NCBI GenBank assembly: GCA_007644065.1
Contig: VJWN01000004.1
Location: 806,001 to 870,000 of the forward strand
DNA from: Margaritispora aquatica
Taxonomy: Eukaryota > Ascomycota > Leotiomycetes > Helotiales > Discinellaceae
DNA length: 64,000 nt
Direction of reading: 5' to 3'
Below are positions 38,298 through 51,730 of this stretch, piece by piece (the first letter of the stretch is position 1; every line of letters starts with the position of its first letter). The notes under the pieces were generated by a model, which saw nothing but the letters and a program-made list of their open reading frames with translations, made no database searches and had not been told where the DNA came from. The translations under genes and the position numbers were made by a program.

Positions 38298-38667
38298 GAT
38301 GATTGATTTTGATCAAACGACGAAGAAGTGAAGCAGAAATATAGAAGAATGGAACAGAAGAAGTTGAAAAGGTGATGTGACACAGTTTGTATGAAGTCGG
38401 ATGATGGATGAGACGTCATGTGATTTTGCACGGGACCAGGCGTCGATGTGGGGTTTCGAATTTATCGAACGCGAGAGACAAAGAGAATAGCTTCAAATCT
38501 GCGGTGACTTAGACTCGGTATTCTGGTGGGACTGATAATGAATTGGTCTAAGAAGCTAGCATGAAACTCACTTTCCTATATACCAAACACTCAACTTATT
38601 GTGCACATTACCAACTCTGCCGACCTCGATATTGTTCGGCTGATATGCATTACTTACATCCTTCAAT
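38298..38667. promoter_or_regulatory. Bidirectional promoter UNC-45-like/TFB4
   Basis: 370 bp between the start codons of two divergent genes. No clear TATA on the TFB4 side. Shared-promoter role inferred from orientation. Confidence 0.65.
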
Positions 38668-39833
38668 ATGGATTCAGTAGATGGATCTGCACATGCTGAG
38701 GTTGTAGGCACAGGTAAGCTCTTGTGACGTTTACTCTCTCTCACACACTTCTACCAGAGACTGACCGAGTCTGCAGCCACTTCACCATCGCTCCTTGTCA
38801 TAGTCCTCGACACAAACCCACACGCCTGGGCCCTCCTATCACCGACTCTACCCCTCTCAAAGGCAATCGCCAATCTTCTGATCTTCATAAACGCTCACCT
38901 CGCCATAAACAGCGGCAACCAAGTAGCTGTGATCGCCAGCCACTGTCATCGCGCGGTCTACCTATACCCCCCTTCACCATCTCTCTCCCTGGAGTCGAAT
39001 ACAAAAACCATACACTCCAAGCCAGACAAAGCGAACAAGTATCGCCCCTTCGCACTCATCGAGGATGCCCTTCTTACCTCCCTCCGCGAGCTCATAGGAA
39101 GCACAACAGAAGCCGATGTCTCAAGCACCACGACAACACAGATGGCGGGGGCCCTCACCCTCGCCCTGTCATATATCAACAAAACGACCTTAGCCTACAG
39201 TGGCGGCGTAGCTTCCGAGTCTAAACCCGTGTCGGTAGAAGTGAATGAAGCAACAGGTGGTCTACAGAGTCGAATATTGGTCGTGTCCGTGTCTGGCGAT
39301 CTGGCACACCAATATATACCCATAATGAACACCACGTTCGCTGCGCAGCGGTTACGGATACCAATTGATATTATAAAGCTAGCAGGAGATACTGTCTTTC
39401 TGCAGCAGGCTTCAGATGCTACAAAGGGTGTATACATGCAATTACGGAGCCCACAAGGGTTTCTACAATATTTGATGATGGCATTCCTTCCCGACCAGAT
39501 CAGCAGGAAAGACCTCGTTGCACCAACACAAGAAGTAGTGGACTTCCGAGCTGCATGCTTCTGCCACAGGAATGTGGTAGACGTTGGGTTTGTGTGCAGT
39601 ATTTGCCTAAGCAGTAAGATACCATTAATCTCCTGCACAACAGTCAACTAACATCGCTAGTCTTTTGTGCTCCTCCAGAAGGTGCCATTTGCCTAACTTG
39701 TTCTACCCATCTCGCCCTTGGTGAATATGGCGCAAAACCAGCCGTCGTTCCCAAAAAGAAGAAGATGAAGAAAAAACGGATAAATGGTGTGGAGACAGGA
39801 AGTGCAAGAGGGACACCAGCACTGGGAGAATGA
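38668..39833 (+). CDS. TFB4: TFIIH core subunit Tfb4 (p34)
   Basis: Three exons: 38668-38713, 38777-39613 and 39661-39833, giving 351 aa. Tfb4 is a structural subunit of TFIIH, acting in RNA polymerase II initiation and nucleotide excision repair, and pairs with Ssl1/p44. The von Willebrand A-like fold is visible from SLLVIVLDTNPHAW through IANLLIFINAHLAINSGNQV. The C-terminal zinc region has CFCHRNVVDVGFVCSICLS and CAPPEGAICLTCSTHL, with pairs of cysteines for C4-type binding. A basic KKKKMKKKR tail follows. The Cys-rich region is split by the last intron. The first exon is short (46 nt). It converges on the taspase gene. Confidence 0.95.
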
Positions 39834-40436
39834 TTCTTGGTCTAAAAATGTGCCCATAAATCTCTGATGCTGAAACGCGAAAGACGTAGACATTTCTTCA
39901 ATAGTCGCCTTAAATGAAAGGACAACTTGAGACTACAGAATTACACGTGTTTGGCTATAACCTGACGTTTCCATGCCATACTTTAATAATATATGCCTAT
40001 GACTTGCCTATCTTGAACTTCAATGTTAGGTTTATTTATTTATATTTGAATGTCAATCTACTCCTGTCTCAGCATGTTGAAGCAATCTAGAACTTTGCGG
40101 GATGCAATGGTATGTGATTCACTTTCATCACGGACAAACGTTGAATCGCAGTAGTGATACAAGGTAACTAGGTTTTTGTGCTACCTAAGTAGAGTCACTT
40201 CCTGGTGTAAGGAAGTATGCAATCTGAGCTATGCTATGTATGCACCCTCTTTCATTTCCATTGACCAGTGCAGCCGAAATGTCCGAAGGGGTCTTGAGCA
40301 AGACTAGGTAATAAAAGCAACTCTGACACCTTCTTTGCTCTACGAATCTACCGAAGCTCATAACGGTGTTTGAGAAAGAAAAATGGGAGAATCATTCATG
40401 ATAAACCCGTCGTTTTTCTTAAGCGATCTACTTCCC
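39834..40436. other. Convergent intergenic region TFB4/taspase
   Basis: 600 bp between two 3' ends. AT-rich, with no ORF of note. Holds both 3' UTRs. Confidence 0.6.
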
Positions 40437-42572
40437 TCAATCAACGCGAATCTTTCGACCGCCTCTAACAACATTGCCATGGTCTCCCAATCTCGACATA
40501 ACACACTTGGCGTCTCGCTCATTGGAGTGCATCGAGGCTAATGCGAATGAGTCGGTGTTGTGAGCAAAATGTAAGAAGTAGCCGTAGGGAGTCTTCTTAA
40601 CTGCCATAACACCAATTGCACCTGCTGAATTGCTCTTACTGACTCCAGGATGCGCCATAAAATCAACCTGAACAAATGACTCAATGGCCTCTTCCTCAGT
40701 GGCCTCGATATCCGCCCCACCATGAGCCCGTCTAGTATTGTGATACAATCTCTCTGCACACTTCTGGGAGGCTAGGGTCGTTGCCATATGTTCACCAGTG
40801 CCGCTCGTTACTGCCGCAACACTTATTCCTTCGGGATCAGCGTCATCAGCTGGTATGACAGCAGTACCAATACCAACAAGTGCAGCTGGTCCAACTCGAC
40901 CACGATGCTTCATACCAATGCCACCAGACGAAGACCCAGCAGCAATCTGGCCATACATGTCGATCGCAATTGCGCCGACAGTGTCTGTAATTTTGTCATC
41001 GTCGTCATCTATCTCTCTCCCCAACATGAACTCTCCGTTACCTGTAGGCTGAAAAGGCTTGGAAGGCGATTCTGCGGTACCTTCTTGGGTCAATCCTAAA
41101 GGGGCAACAACAGTAGATTCGCTTTCCTGGGTTTCCCTTCCTTCGCCGTTGTGGTCTTGAACCAAAGGAAAATAGCCTTCTTCCTCATTTGGTGGAGAAG
41201 AGTTCCCATCACTTCCTGGTCGGTCATATTCTCGTGCTAGAGCCTCGCTTCTTGTCAAACCGACATCTGGAGCACCCTTGATCCCATCACCGCCAGAATT
41301 GGGCCCAAGGAGCGAGTGCGTACGTCTATCGTCACTAATGTGATGCATTCGTGACCGCTTAGAAGATACAGGAGAACCAGGGGAATGGCTTCTAACTCGG
41401 GAATTATGAAGAGGTGGTGTGCGCCTTAATGAAGCACAATTGTCGCCACCCTCCTTTCCAGGTGATCCATATGGAGAATGATGTGGAGAATCCGGCTGCC
41501 CCTCATTCCAGGTCCCGTTCATGATCGCATTGGTGTGGTCTCGGCGCTGTTTAGCTCGAACCCGTTCTTCATACTCGACGTCGATCTCGTCTGCACCAGT
41601 GCTATCGGCGCTTGAACCAGGTGTTAGACGACCCCCGAAACCATCTGCTCTCTTCAAGTCCTCTCTCCATCGGACATATCGGTCTCTGGCGTTCTTAGAA
41701 ACTAACAACTCATGTGGTACAACCGGAATGCCCTGTTCCCAAGCAAAATCAGTAGCACCCTGCCCAACTAAAAGGTTTGGAGGAACTCTCCGCAAAGACA
41801 GAGGTTTGTTGGAAGCATCTAGAATTGCGCGGGCCAAGTTGATAGGATTTTTGATCTCTATGATCCATTGATCAGCTCAACTGCGACTGACAGATTTATT
41901 TCAGGTATTGAAAGACTCACGAGCAGTGGCACCACAAGCACCACTTCTACCTAAACTATCCACAACCGTTGCATCGCATTCAACCACCCCATCGATAGCT
42001 AGGTTACTTCCATAGCCGGCATTTGTAATCTCCTTGTCCTCGAGAACCTTGATGGCAGCTTCGACTGCGTCAACCGATGAGCCACCAGCTTTCAGAACTT
42101 TCATAGCCATACGTGCAGCACTTTTGAAAAATTAGCACTTGATTAAGGCAAAAGCTGGAAGGCTCCAGCTTGAATTTACCTACCTGTCGCATGCGCCTAG
42201 ATGTATATGTTCATTTGTTGTGCTGTGGTATCCTGCTCCTGCATGAACAAAAATAGCAGAGACGTTCATCGGACGCTCTCTGGAAGCCTGAGGACCTTTT
42301 CTGAACATTTTGTCTGAAGTTCCGTCCAGTCCTATGGGATCGACGTGTCTCTGTATTTCTGATCGAGGACCTCGTTCCGAGAAAGAAAGGAGCTCTCCAG
42401 GCCAGATCTCTGAATTCTCAATGATTGACGAGGAGTCGACCTTGCTTTTATATTTTTGTGATGCTCGAAGGTACTGAGACAAACTTTGACGCAGTTTTTG
42501 TAAGCCTCTAAAAGCTGCCTGGGATTGTGTATGATCTTGTGGTTGTTGCTGGCTCTTAGTAGATGTTTGCAT
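40437..42572 (-). CDS. Threonine aspartase (taspase 1-like), with long insertion
   Basis: Three exons on the minus strand: 42572-42184, 42120-41921 and 41857-40437, giving 669 aa. It belongs to the Ntn-hydrolase asparaginase type 2 family. Recognisable parts: SAIFVHAGAGYHS, AARMAMKVLKAGGSSVDAVEAA, NAGYGSNLAIDG and GACGATA. The autocleavage threonine is T489 in ITDTVGAIAIDMYG, followed by AAGSSSGGIGMKHRGRVG. Taspases cut after aspartate in protein substrates. Human taspase has its Thr at residue 234, so this protein carries about 250 extra residues, mostly a Ser/Pro/Gly/Asp-rich insertion between the alpha-subunit core and the cleavage site. ATG at 42572 is used; the upstream extension has no ATG. 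Confidence 0.9.
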
Positions 42573-44081
42573 CGAACTTCCCAATATCACTGACAGGAAA
42601 GAAAACCAGGGCTGTAGACGAAGAGTATGTCGAATTCCTATTTAATGTATCGGAGGGAATAGAGAGGGGACAAAAGGTCAATTCTTGTCATTGGGCTTTT
42701 GCCGTGATTTGTACAAGGAAATCGCGAAGATTGTGGTAGTGGTCGACGAAGCACAGGTAATGGTTTGTGCTTTTGAAAGCTGCGAAGGAAGAAGACTTCC
42801 TTATGACTACCAGAATAAATTAGATCGTGTTCCGAAGGTATAGTTGAGATAGAATCACCAAAAGAGTATATTAGAAGAAACCGAGCGGATCGACTTTTGG
42901 AGAATGGAACTGAAAAGTGCCAGCGTTAGCGATAAGTATGTACTGTTTTTTTCTGAATCTCGCAGCACACACACACCTGTGATATATTGAATCAACTTGT
43001 GCAATTCGACCCAAGAACCGGTGGATCAGAATATGGAGAGAAATTATTTTCCTTTAAGAGGCGCGAAATGCAGGAAAACCCTTAGGGACGGCCAATAAAT
43101 ATGCTGTTGGTTTGCGGGACTGGGTGGAGTAGAGAAATGGTTTGAGCAGCAGATGAATAATATTAAACGAGTGACTTCAGTGAAAGAAACTGAGATTGAG
43201 ATGGTGTTTAAGGACGGAGAATGATGCTGTTGTTGTGATGTGGTGGACTGGATTTGTAGATACTTATCGGTTCCCAAGGTAAGGTAGTCGCACATGTATC
43301 AAAACGGGAGAATGACAAGCTTGATTATGCTCAACCCCACTCGGATATGGTAGACACTCATTGCTGTTCTTGCTGCTTTGAGACGTAATCTGAAAGTTTA
43401 CTCAAGGTAGGCACGTAGATAAGGTAAGCTCCCTTAATACCATTTCATACCAGTCGGTAAATATTTTGTGTGAACAATAAAAACAGTGCATACATGTGAA
43501 ATACTTCTTTCTCTGAACATAGAAGCTCAAGACAGAATTGGTCCGGGTTATATACTTGGGTAGTAGAGTAGGGTTCCTTAGGTATTGTTTCTTTTGGTTC
43601 ACTCTTTCACTATCTAGTGAAGTCCTGTAGAATAAGTTACATGGGGCATCTCAAATTTTAGGCTTGTTGTGTTTCGTAAGAAGTTGGTCTACATACCATG
43701 GAGACACTCTCGATGATTAGAGTAATCAAAGTGATCGAAATGTCTAGATATCTAACTTAAGCTTGGTAGTACCAATCTCCCCCAGGTACCTTATGAAGTG
43801 ATGAGAGTTCGAGTCAGCCCCCAACCGAAGGGGCTTGAAACACATATCACGTGTCAGAGAACCTCACGGCGGGGTCATCGGCGATAGGTCAACTTGACGA
43901 TTCCACAGCCCACTTGCGAGGTTGCTTGGTCGTCATCTTGAGGAGGCTCCAGACCTCAGTTTCCAAACTACTACCTCCACTAAACCTCAATCGAAGGTTG
44001 CTCAACTCCAAGGATTTCATTGAAGTGGTCGCATAGCATCTCCGAAGATCAGGGGGAGTATTGCGCAATCCTCACTTCAGC
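42573..44081. other. Divergent intergenic region taspase/ARP3
   Basis: 1.5 kb carrying both promoters. It contains a short CA repeat near 42970 and CT-rich stretches. A GTTCGAGTC string near 43808 resembles a tRNA T-loop but has no stem. No gene recognised. Confidence 0.6.
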
Positions 44082-45751
44082 ATGGCTTCCCATACTCCGG
44101 CCGTTGTCATGGACAAGTATGTTCCTCCCGTTCCTGGAGAGTAACCTCGCAATGCGCGCAAGTTGTTGGGAGCTTGATACTGGACTTAACTTATACTGAC
44201 ATGTCTGTACAGCGGGACCGGCTTCTCAAAGCTTGGTAATTCCTCCAAACTACGTCCTGCTGCTTGAGATGCTAAAGTTCTACAATAGGCTTCGCCGGGA
44301 ACGACTCGCCTTCATTTGTATTCCCTACTGCGATAGCAACTAAAGGTCCGACGACGGGAAGTGGAGGATCTGGATCCGGCCGCCCTGCGGTTGCCAACAA
44401 ACCTTCATATCTTACTGGGGGAGCTGGTGCTGGAGGTCATTTGAATATGAAGAGGGGAACAGAAGACTTGGACTTCTTTATTGGTGACGAAGCTCTTGCG
44501 GCCGCCAATGGACCAGGTACTCTCAGTAAAGGGTTACAGCAGTAACGATGCTGATTGTATTAGGATATGGCATACACTACCCTATTCGGCACGGACAGAT
44601 TGAAAACTGGGTAGGCAGATATGGCTCTGGCTGGGAAGCTTCGGACTGACGATTACAGGATCATATGGAGAGATTCTGGTCCAATTCTATTTTCAAGTAT
44701 CTCCGTGTTGAGCCCGAGGACCATTACTTCCTGCTCACCGAGCCTGTTAGTTTCACAACACCTAGTAGTGACATATTTTACTAACTATAACTTCAGCCGC
44801 TGAATCCACCCGAGAATCGAGAGAACACAGCTGAGATTATGTTCGAGTCCTTCAACTGCGCCGGTCTGTATATTGCTGTTCAAGCAGTACTTGCATTGGC
44901 GGCTTCTTGGACATCATCAAAGGTCTCAGACCGATCTCTTACCGGGACTGTCATTGATTCTGGAGATGGTGTGACCCATGTCATCCCAGTTGCAGAAGGA
45001 TACGTGATCGGGTCTTCGATAAAGTCAATTCCAATTGCTGGTCGAGATATCACATACTTCGTACAGTCACTTCTCCGAGACAGAGGTGAACCAGATTCGT
45101 CTCTCAAGACTGCTGGCGAGATCAAAGAGGAATATTGCTATGTCTGCCCGGACATTGTCAAGGAGTTCTCCAGATTCGATCGTGACCCTTCTCGTTTTGC
45201 AAAGCATGTAGTTACTCAACCAGGTGGCCGCAAAGTCACGGTTGATGTTGGATATGAACGGTTCCTCGCCCCAGAGATATTCTTCAACCCCGAGATTTAC
45301 TCATCTGACTTTCTTACTCCACTGCCTACAGTAGTTGATGGTGTTATTCAATCTTCACCAATTGATGTTCGTCGTGGTCTCTACAAGAACATTGTTCTTT
45401 CAGGTGGTAGCACTTTATACAAAGACTTTGGTCGCAGGTTGCAGAGAGATATTAAGCACTTGGTTGATGACAGGATCAGAGCGAGTGAAGCCCGAAGCGG
45501 AGGTGCGCGAAGTGGTGGTCTCGAAGTACAAGTTATCTCTCACAAGAGACAGCGCCACGGTCCATGGTTTGGTGGAAGTTTATTGGGCCAAACTCCTGAG
45601 TTCCGCAGCTACTGTCACACAAAGGCTGGTAAGTCAAAGCATTTCGTAACTTGTTCAAACATATCTTACTAATTAACCTTCAGAATACGATGAGATAGGC
45701 CCAAGCATTGTACGGAGATTTGCACTTTTAGGAGGTCCGGGAGGATCATAG
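44082..45751 (+). CDS. ARP3: Actin-related protein 3 (Arp2/3 complex)
   Basis: Seven exons: 44082-44116, 44213-44235, 44289-44516, 44564-44610, 44659-44745, 44797-45628 and 45684-45751, giving 439 aa. Arp3 with Arp2 forms the actin-like dimer that nucleates branched filaments, used in endocytic patches. Landmarks: [19 protein letters not shown] at the N-terminus (nucleotide loop), [58 protein letters not shown] and [18 protein letters not shown]. The C-terminus ends [20 protein letters not shown] Gly/Ser-rich insert after TAIATKG is usual in fungal Arp3. Exon 2 is just 23 nt. The many introns near the 5' end are typical of conserved fungal actin-family genes. Confidence 0.97.
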
Positions 45752-47400
45752 AACAAACAACATATGTCTCGGATTCCATATTCATTGGAGATGGAGGTGT
45801 CAGAAGTATGAATGAACGACATTAAGTGAAATGAACCTTGAGCAAAAAGCGGAAAAGAAAAGCGCATGGGCTACATACATCATATGCAATACCAAAAATT
45901 CTCAACGGCTCAAGCTTGCAGGCAATACCTGCTGTTTGTCCTTTAAGCACGACATAAAATGTTAGTCCTGCCCATCAGTCTTTTAATGACTCAGGATTGT
46001 TACGTCGGGTTTGAAGGCTTTCATTTGTTTCCAAACTGCATAGCTTCCGGTGCAACGGATCACAATCAAAACATTTGTGCTGTCGTACCTTGCCACGTTT
46101 CTTTAACCGCATTACTTCACTATTCCCGTCTTTCAAGCCTCCGAACTTGTTTGCAGATATCCTGTTCGTTCCCAGAGCAGGGGGTGGATAACGCAAGTGC
46201 TTGGGTGGCTTCTGCTGCAGGGAATGGAATCTCTTAATGTTGACCTGCTTTTGAAAACATTTGAATCTGGTAATATATAATGCATTCCGTTTCAAGATCA
46301 TGTCGTTTCCCGTGTGTTCCAACGGGTTGATCAAACAATCTGGGTCTGGGTTGTGCTTGTGTGAGTACTGATATGAAGAACGCCATAGCTAGAGCCTTTC
46401 TTCGAGATGTTGTGGCTGTTGGAACCGACTCACACCCATGCATACATGGCCTATATTGAGGCTCTTCCGTTTTAAGTATTCTCGTCTTGCACTTTCCATG
46501 TCTGCTGCATAAAATTGTCGAGCTGTACAACTGTCAAGTATCGCAAATCCTCTCGTATGCTCTTGGTCCCACATACTGCCCATGGAGTTTGCGTCTCTTG
46601 TCTTTATAATCCTGGACGGCTACCGAAATTTGTCTTTATCGCTGTTTTTAAATGTGTCAAAATTACCAACGCATTGACAAACAGTCTCAACAATATGCAT
46701 TCCATACTCTGATCGGAAGTCTTTGTTACACTACAGGTCGTTTTCCATGAGGGAGGCTGACTGAATTAGCCTTTGGGAGGAGATTTCATCTGAATCCGGA
46801 GCAATACTCTTTGCACTTGCAATCATAGCCTAACCAATGCAGAGGTTCAAGATACCTCAGCACTCAATACTTTTCCCAAGCCATCGAAAATTGTTTGCTG
46901 CTGCCACGCAGAGTAAAAAGACATTGACCAATGGCGGATATTGGAGAAGATCCTTTAGAAAAATTATTGCATGTTGTGTAACTAGCTCCTCACCTGGCTG
47001 GCTGACCACCTTCTCCGATGCAAAAATCCGACTCAAGTGAATAGATAGGTATATTCATCTCATCTTGGAGGTGACTCATCTTTCGGGAGTTCTTACTACA
47101 GTTTACAGACGTTGGTACCGGCTAGAATTTCTATTTTCTAGATCCTACAAGTCTTCCCACGCTCCCGTTGACAATCTCATTTAGGTGGGACGAAGTGTTA
47201 GAATTTGAAGAATTCAAACAGCGTGAGACAGCTACAAGATCTCATATTAACAACTGATCCCAAGTAAGTTGATCTAGCGACGGTACTCAAGGGGGTAGCG
47301 TCTTGATAGTAAGAATATTGAACGAGCAAGCATTACTTGGCACAAATCGAAGTCTCAGCAAGACTTCAATGCAACACAACTACGATGGGTATATGAGGCA
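45752..47400. other. Intergenic region ARP3/mpaB-like
   Basis: 1.65 kb: ARP3 3' flank, then the promoter of the mpaB-like gene. No ORF with family features on either strand. Confidence 0.6.
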
Positions 47401-49369
47401 ATGTATTGGAAGTGTATTATAATAACTAGGAGCGCAGATATCATCATAACTATGCTGTCAATTATGCTGGAGTCCGGTTTGCTTTGGATCCTCTTTCTCC
47501 TCCCAGGATTCTACCGCTACTCTCCCACATCTAAGTCTGTCAAGCTTCAAAGCTTAATATTTCTCTCTGCAGTAGCTTCCTATGCAATTCAACCCGAAAT
47601 TTGGAGATCGACTGTCTCCTCTATGAAGAAATTGGCCACTGAGAAAACACGAGAGTTTCTGATCACTTTGGTATTACTCGGTGTTTCGCTCAAGTATACC
47701 CAACGCAAGCTCAGATATGCCCGGATCAACGCTATAAAATTGAAGTATGGCTACACTGACGACCCATCTACCTGGGAAGGCATGACCGTCGAGCAAGCGC
47801 AGGAGATCGAGAACAACATTGGTGAATGGGAGTTCCCTCGTCTGTGGGAGTTTGGCTGGATATCTGATTTCATTCGAGTACGTCTCAGTGCCTGGGATTC
47901 CTTCCAATGGGCGCTAACACAAGCAGACGGCTACAGACCCAGGCGTTTCTCGGGCTCTAATTACTGGTGGACATATGATCAACGAAGATCCCTACATTGA
48001 ACATGAGCGATTGCAGGCGACCATTCACGGTAAGCAATTTGGTGGCGACCTGAGCGAGCGGGAGATCCCCTCATGTGTTTCAATTTACTAAATTCAGCGG
48101 TATACTAGCTATGCGAGGCTTGCTTAGTTACAAGATTGGTTCTCCTGAACATAGTTTGATTTTGTCTCGAATTAACGAGCATCATCATAGATATGGCGTT
48201 TACATCAACAGCGATGATGTTCTGTACCTCATTACCCACTTCGCATTCAGTCCCGTCGAATGGGTCAACAAATTCGGATATCGCTCGCTGGAGGCTTTTG
48301 AGGAACATGCAGCGTATGAATTATCCACCTTGTTACACACTTTGAGGGATTTCTAATGTGCACATCAGTTGGGTGGTTTGGAGAGAGATTGGAGTCCGTA
48401 TGGGCTGCAAATATATGCCTACGACTGTGCAACAAGCGAAGGAATGGCGTAAGGTACGTTCTGTGGTATCTCAACGATCCAACACTGCTAAATTCCTCAG
48501 CAATTCGAGAAGATTTGTCGCTGGCGTGAGGATGCGAATGAGGCAGTCGCGATGGCAATGCTGAACGAGATCATATACAGCGTCCCCGCTATCTTGAAAC
48601 CCTTCACTCGAAAGTTCTTCGCTTCCATAGTCGACTGGGATATGCTGTATTACTGTCAGCTGGAGAAACTCGGTCCTTCTGCCATTCTTCGATCAATGGC
48701 ATATGATCTGTTTTCTTGCTGTGCCTTTCTCGTCCGCGAGTTTGGTCTCCCTCGCCTCTCTGCCTACAAGCGTACTCCAGATACTCCGAATAAGAAGGTC
48801 AGTCTTCAGATGTGCAACCCAGAATCGGCTAATAAGTCCAGGGTCTCGTTAACTTTGGACACACACCTTACGACACTCTCCCATTCTACCAAGAGCAGAG
48901 CTTCTGGAATATGTTTGGATATGGTGCCGTCCTACGACGATTTCGTGACGTACCACTTCCAAGTCCTAAATATCAGTCAGATGGCACTAAGCTTGAAGCA
49001 CTTGGTGCTGCACAGCTCACGGCTGAGGCTCAATCCGCCACCGAGAAGAAAGTACGAGAGAATGCAGCTGTTATGCAGAAGGCAGGATACGGCTATCGAC
49101 CTGCTATCGGTTGGATGAATGGTCGGTTCATCACCCCAATCGACGGTCCTTCTTATGGCTCATCATTAAACACGTTCCCTGAGTCGACGCCCTTCATTCC
49201 TCCTTGTAGACGCTTCGAGAATGAATTCAAGCGCCGTGGTCCTGGTTACTCGAAGGTTCAAGTGGTCGAGAGCCCCGAGGATGTCTTTGCTTTCGATCGC
49301 GATGAATACACAGGTGTGAGGGTCAATGGCTTTCATGAAGGCCCTGCTGGGATCGAGGTTTCATCCTAA
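47401..49369 (+). CDS. ER/membrane mpaB-like oxygenase (DUF2236)
   Basis: Six exons: 47401-47877, 47927-48029, 48109-48313, 48369-48453, 48501-48797 and 48842-49369, giving 564 aa. An ATG at 47452 (residue 18) is an equally possible start. The N-terminus has two to three hydrophobic segments (LESGLLWILFLLPGFY, LQSLIFLSAVASYAI, FLITLVLLGVSL), suggesting a membrane-anchored protein. The core after intron 1 matches the mpaB/rubber-oxygenase (DUF2236) family: EHERLQATIHAMRGLLSYKI, SRINEHHHRYGVYINSDDVLYLIT and FSPVEWVNKFGYRSLEAFEE. In Penicillium, mpaB cleaves a farnesyl chain in mycophenolic acid synthesis. No biosynthetic cluster is visible here, so the substrate is unknown. The third exon uses the acceptor at 48108, because the nearer AG gives a stop. 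Confidence 0.85.
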
Positions 49370-51692
49370 AATTATACTTTCCATTATGAAACTGGTCTTT
49401 GTAGCGAAGGTTATCATTGAGATACCAATGATATGGTACCTCGCAGTCTTTGGCGGTTTGCAGACCTGTTTGTACGTTTAGCCTTCCAGTTACTATGCTC
49501 TATTAGCTACATCAGTGAGTGAAAATCAAAGGATGCTACGCTCAAAATGTCCTGTTGTCAGTATCTCTACTCTATGTTGAATGTGCCAATGGACTTTGCA
49601 CATCCATCAAATCTCGTACTGAGTGTTTTGACGGTTTTCGTGACTCGGGACTTAGCTTTGAGACCTTGGAAAGGGTATATAATAGCTCGCTCATTTGATC
49701 AACGTCCGTCAATTTTGGCAAACACTGGTGCCAGTTGCCATAGGCGGCCAAATACTAGGAAGTTGCTATCCTCGCTTCTGACGCTTCATGTCTAAAATCG
49801 TGCCTTTTCATGAAGGGGATTTTCGGGCCTTCTAAAGCCATTCTTTTCGTCTGATCATCATTTTGGAGCTTTCTCATGATGTGACATGACATTGGGCAGC
49901 TTTTTTCTTGAGTGGGTGGGATTGAAAGCGCCGCGCCGAAAAAACCGAAATTTTTGACATTAAGATCACACCACATCCAGATGTGTGAAATGCCAACGCA
50001 GGTGTCCCAAACTTGACTTCCTATTCGATACAATGTCGAATTACTGATCTTCGTGCTCGGGATTCTTCTCGTTGCAGGAACTTGTTCTTTTTGCTGGTCT
50101 GGTTGAATGAGTGTTCTGACGAATTCTTAGACGAGTAATCGAGGAGAACGCATTTTATGTACCATCAAGGTACACAGGATCAAGTCTCCCGACACAAGAC
50201 GGTATTCTCGCCATAAAGTATAAGATACACAATTCTCTCAGTATACTCTTCAACCTCATCGTCGCGACTTTCAAACCCAGCTGGAGGGGTCGACGGCAGG
50301 AAGACGCGACTGATCGACATGGTTCTCACTGTTCGAGCTTAGTGGCCGTGCTGCTCTTATTTGCCGCTTTTGGTGCCAAAGTCAGACCACTTCCCTTCAA
50401 ATCACCGTCATCGTCAAAAAAAAACAACCACGGCGGACCGTCAACCGTCCCAAAGAGCTGAAGAGATCCTGGTTCTGGAAGCCTCCAGGGTTCTGCAGCC
50501 TTCCTTCGAAATGGCCCCATCAGGACTACTTTTCATGAGGCGTTGGAATGGCGTGTTCTGAGATACATTGTACCACAAGGAAACTTTGGTGCTGGACGGA
50601 ACATGCCCGCATCCGTGAACGTCTTGATTTTGCTGCAAGTCGGCATCTAGATCTTGAGGATGAATGGACTGTACACTCGCACTGATCTGCTTTGCTATCC
50701 AGAGCTCCGTGAAGCTTCCTGTCGGTCAAAGGGCAATATCAAAGGTTACATGCATTTACATGAATCGTGACAGTACCCCGCACTGGGACATTGATATTTT
50801 GGTTTAGCTGGTTCTCACTGTATGTGCTAGCAAGCTTTCCCCGCAATGAGCTATTCCTTTTGAGAGAGTTTCTGTCTCAGTAGTACTAGTCGAGGGACCG
50901 TAGGTACGTTAGTTATCCTCGCCAAGCTTGTCAAAAGGTCAATATGTTCCACTTACTCGGATTGGACACACATTAGGTCTTAGATGTGGACTGTGCTGCA
51001 GGTGGGCAAGTCCGGCTCTAGGGCTTATTTTTGGTCTGGTCGACGCTGCTGCAAGTGCCTTCCATTGCTACCCACTGATCTTCGATCGAGGCGTCTTTTC
51101 TCGGCTCCCAGACGAAGTGCTTGGTATGCGCCTCTCGTACTGCAAGGTTCACATGTTGGAAAACAGACCACTCTCAAGTCAACATCATCCGAGACTTCCA
51201 TGTTCGTTTTGTCTCATGCGATGGAAGAAAGGAGAAAATACATGCAGCACATATCGAAGGTCCATTGTGTGAATTGTGTGATGCTGTACATACACACTCA
51301 GTAGATTGAATCCGCTTAACATTGGAAGAATAATTTGGTGAACGCCTTGTTATCTTTTTAGATGATCTACCAATCAATATTCAACCATGTCCTGCTATGT
51401 ACTATTCATCGTCCGGCAACTTGAGGACTAAACTAACGGCTCAACGGACTGAAGATCTTGGGGTCACAAGAACAAGGTAGAAACTCTATCAAGAAGACGC
51501 TGGATCAAAGGAGTCAAATTCGAAAGCCAAGCTTCAAGATAGCTGGGATCCGGTAGTGCAGGGGCTGGGTCGAGGAACCTGGCCCGGCGTGATGGACGCA
51601 GTCACTATCAGGTGGGGTTACTTGTTGACTTTGATCCACCTTGGAGGGGTAGAAAATATTCTACCAAGGTGGCATGATATTGAGAAAGTAAA

Positions 51693-51698
51693 TATAAG
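51693..51698 (+). promoter_or_regulatory. TATA-like element of ADH1-type gene
   Basis: AATATAAGAA, about 130 bp upstream of the ATG and just before a pyrimidine-rich tract. Plausible core promoter for a strongly expressed gene. Confidence 0.45.
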
Positions 51699-51730
51699 AA
51701 AGCTAATACAGCCAGTTAATACTTCTTTCT

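Noticed and set aside
43790..43840. tRNA-like T-loop string GTTCGAGTC
   Set aside because: Flanking bases do not form the T stem, and no acceptor, D or anticodon stems are present.
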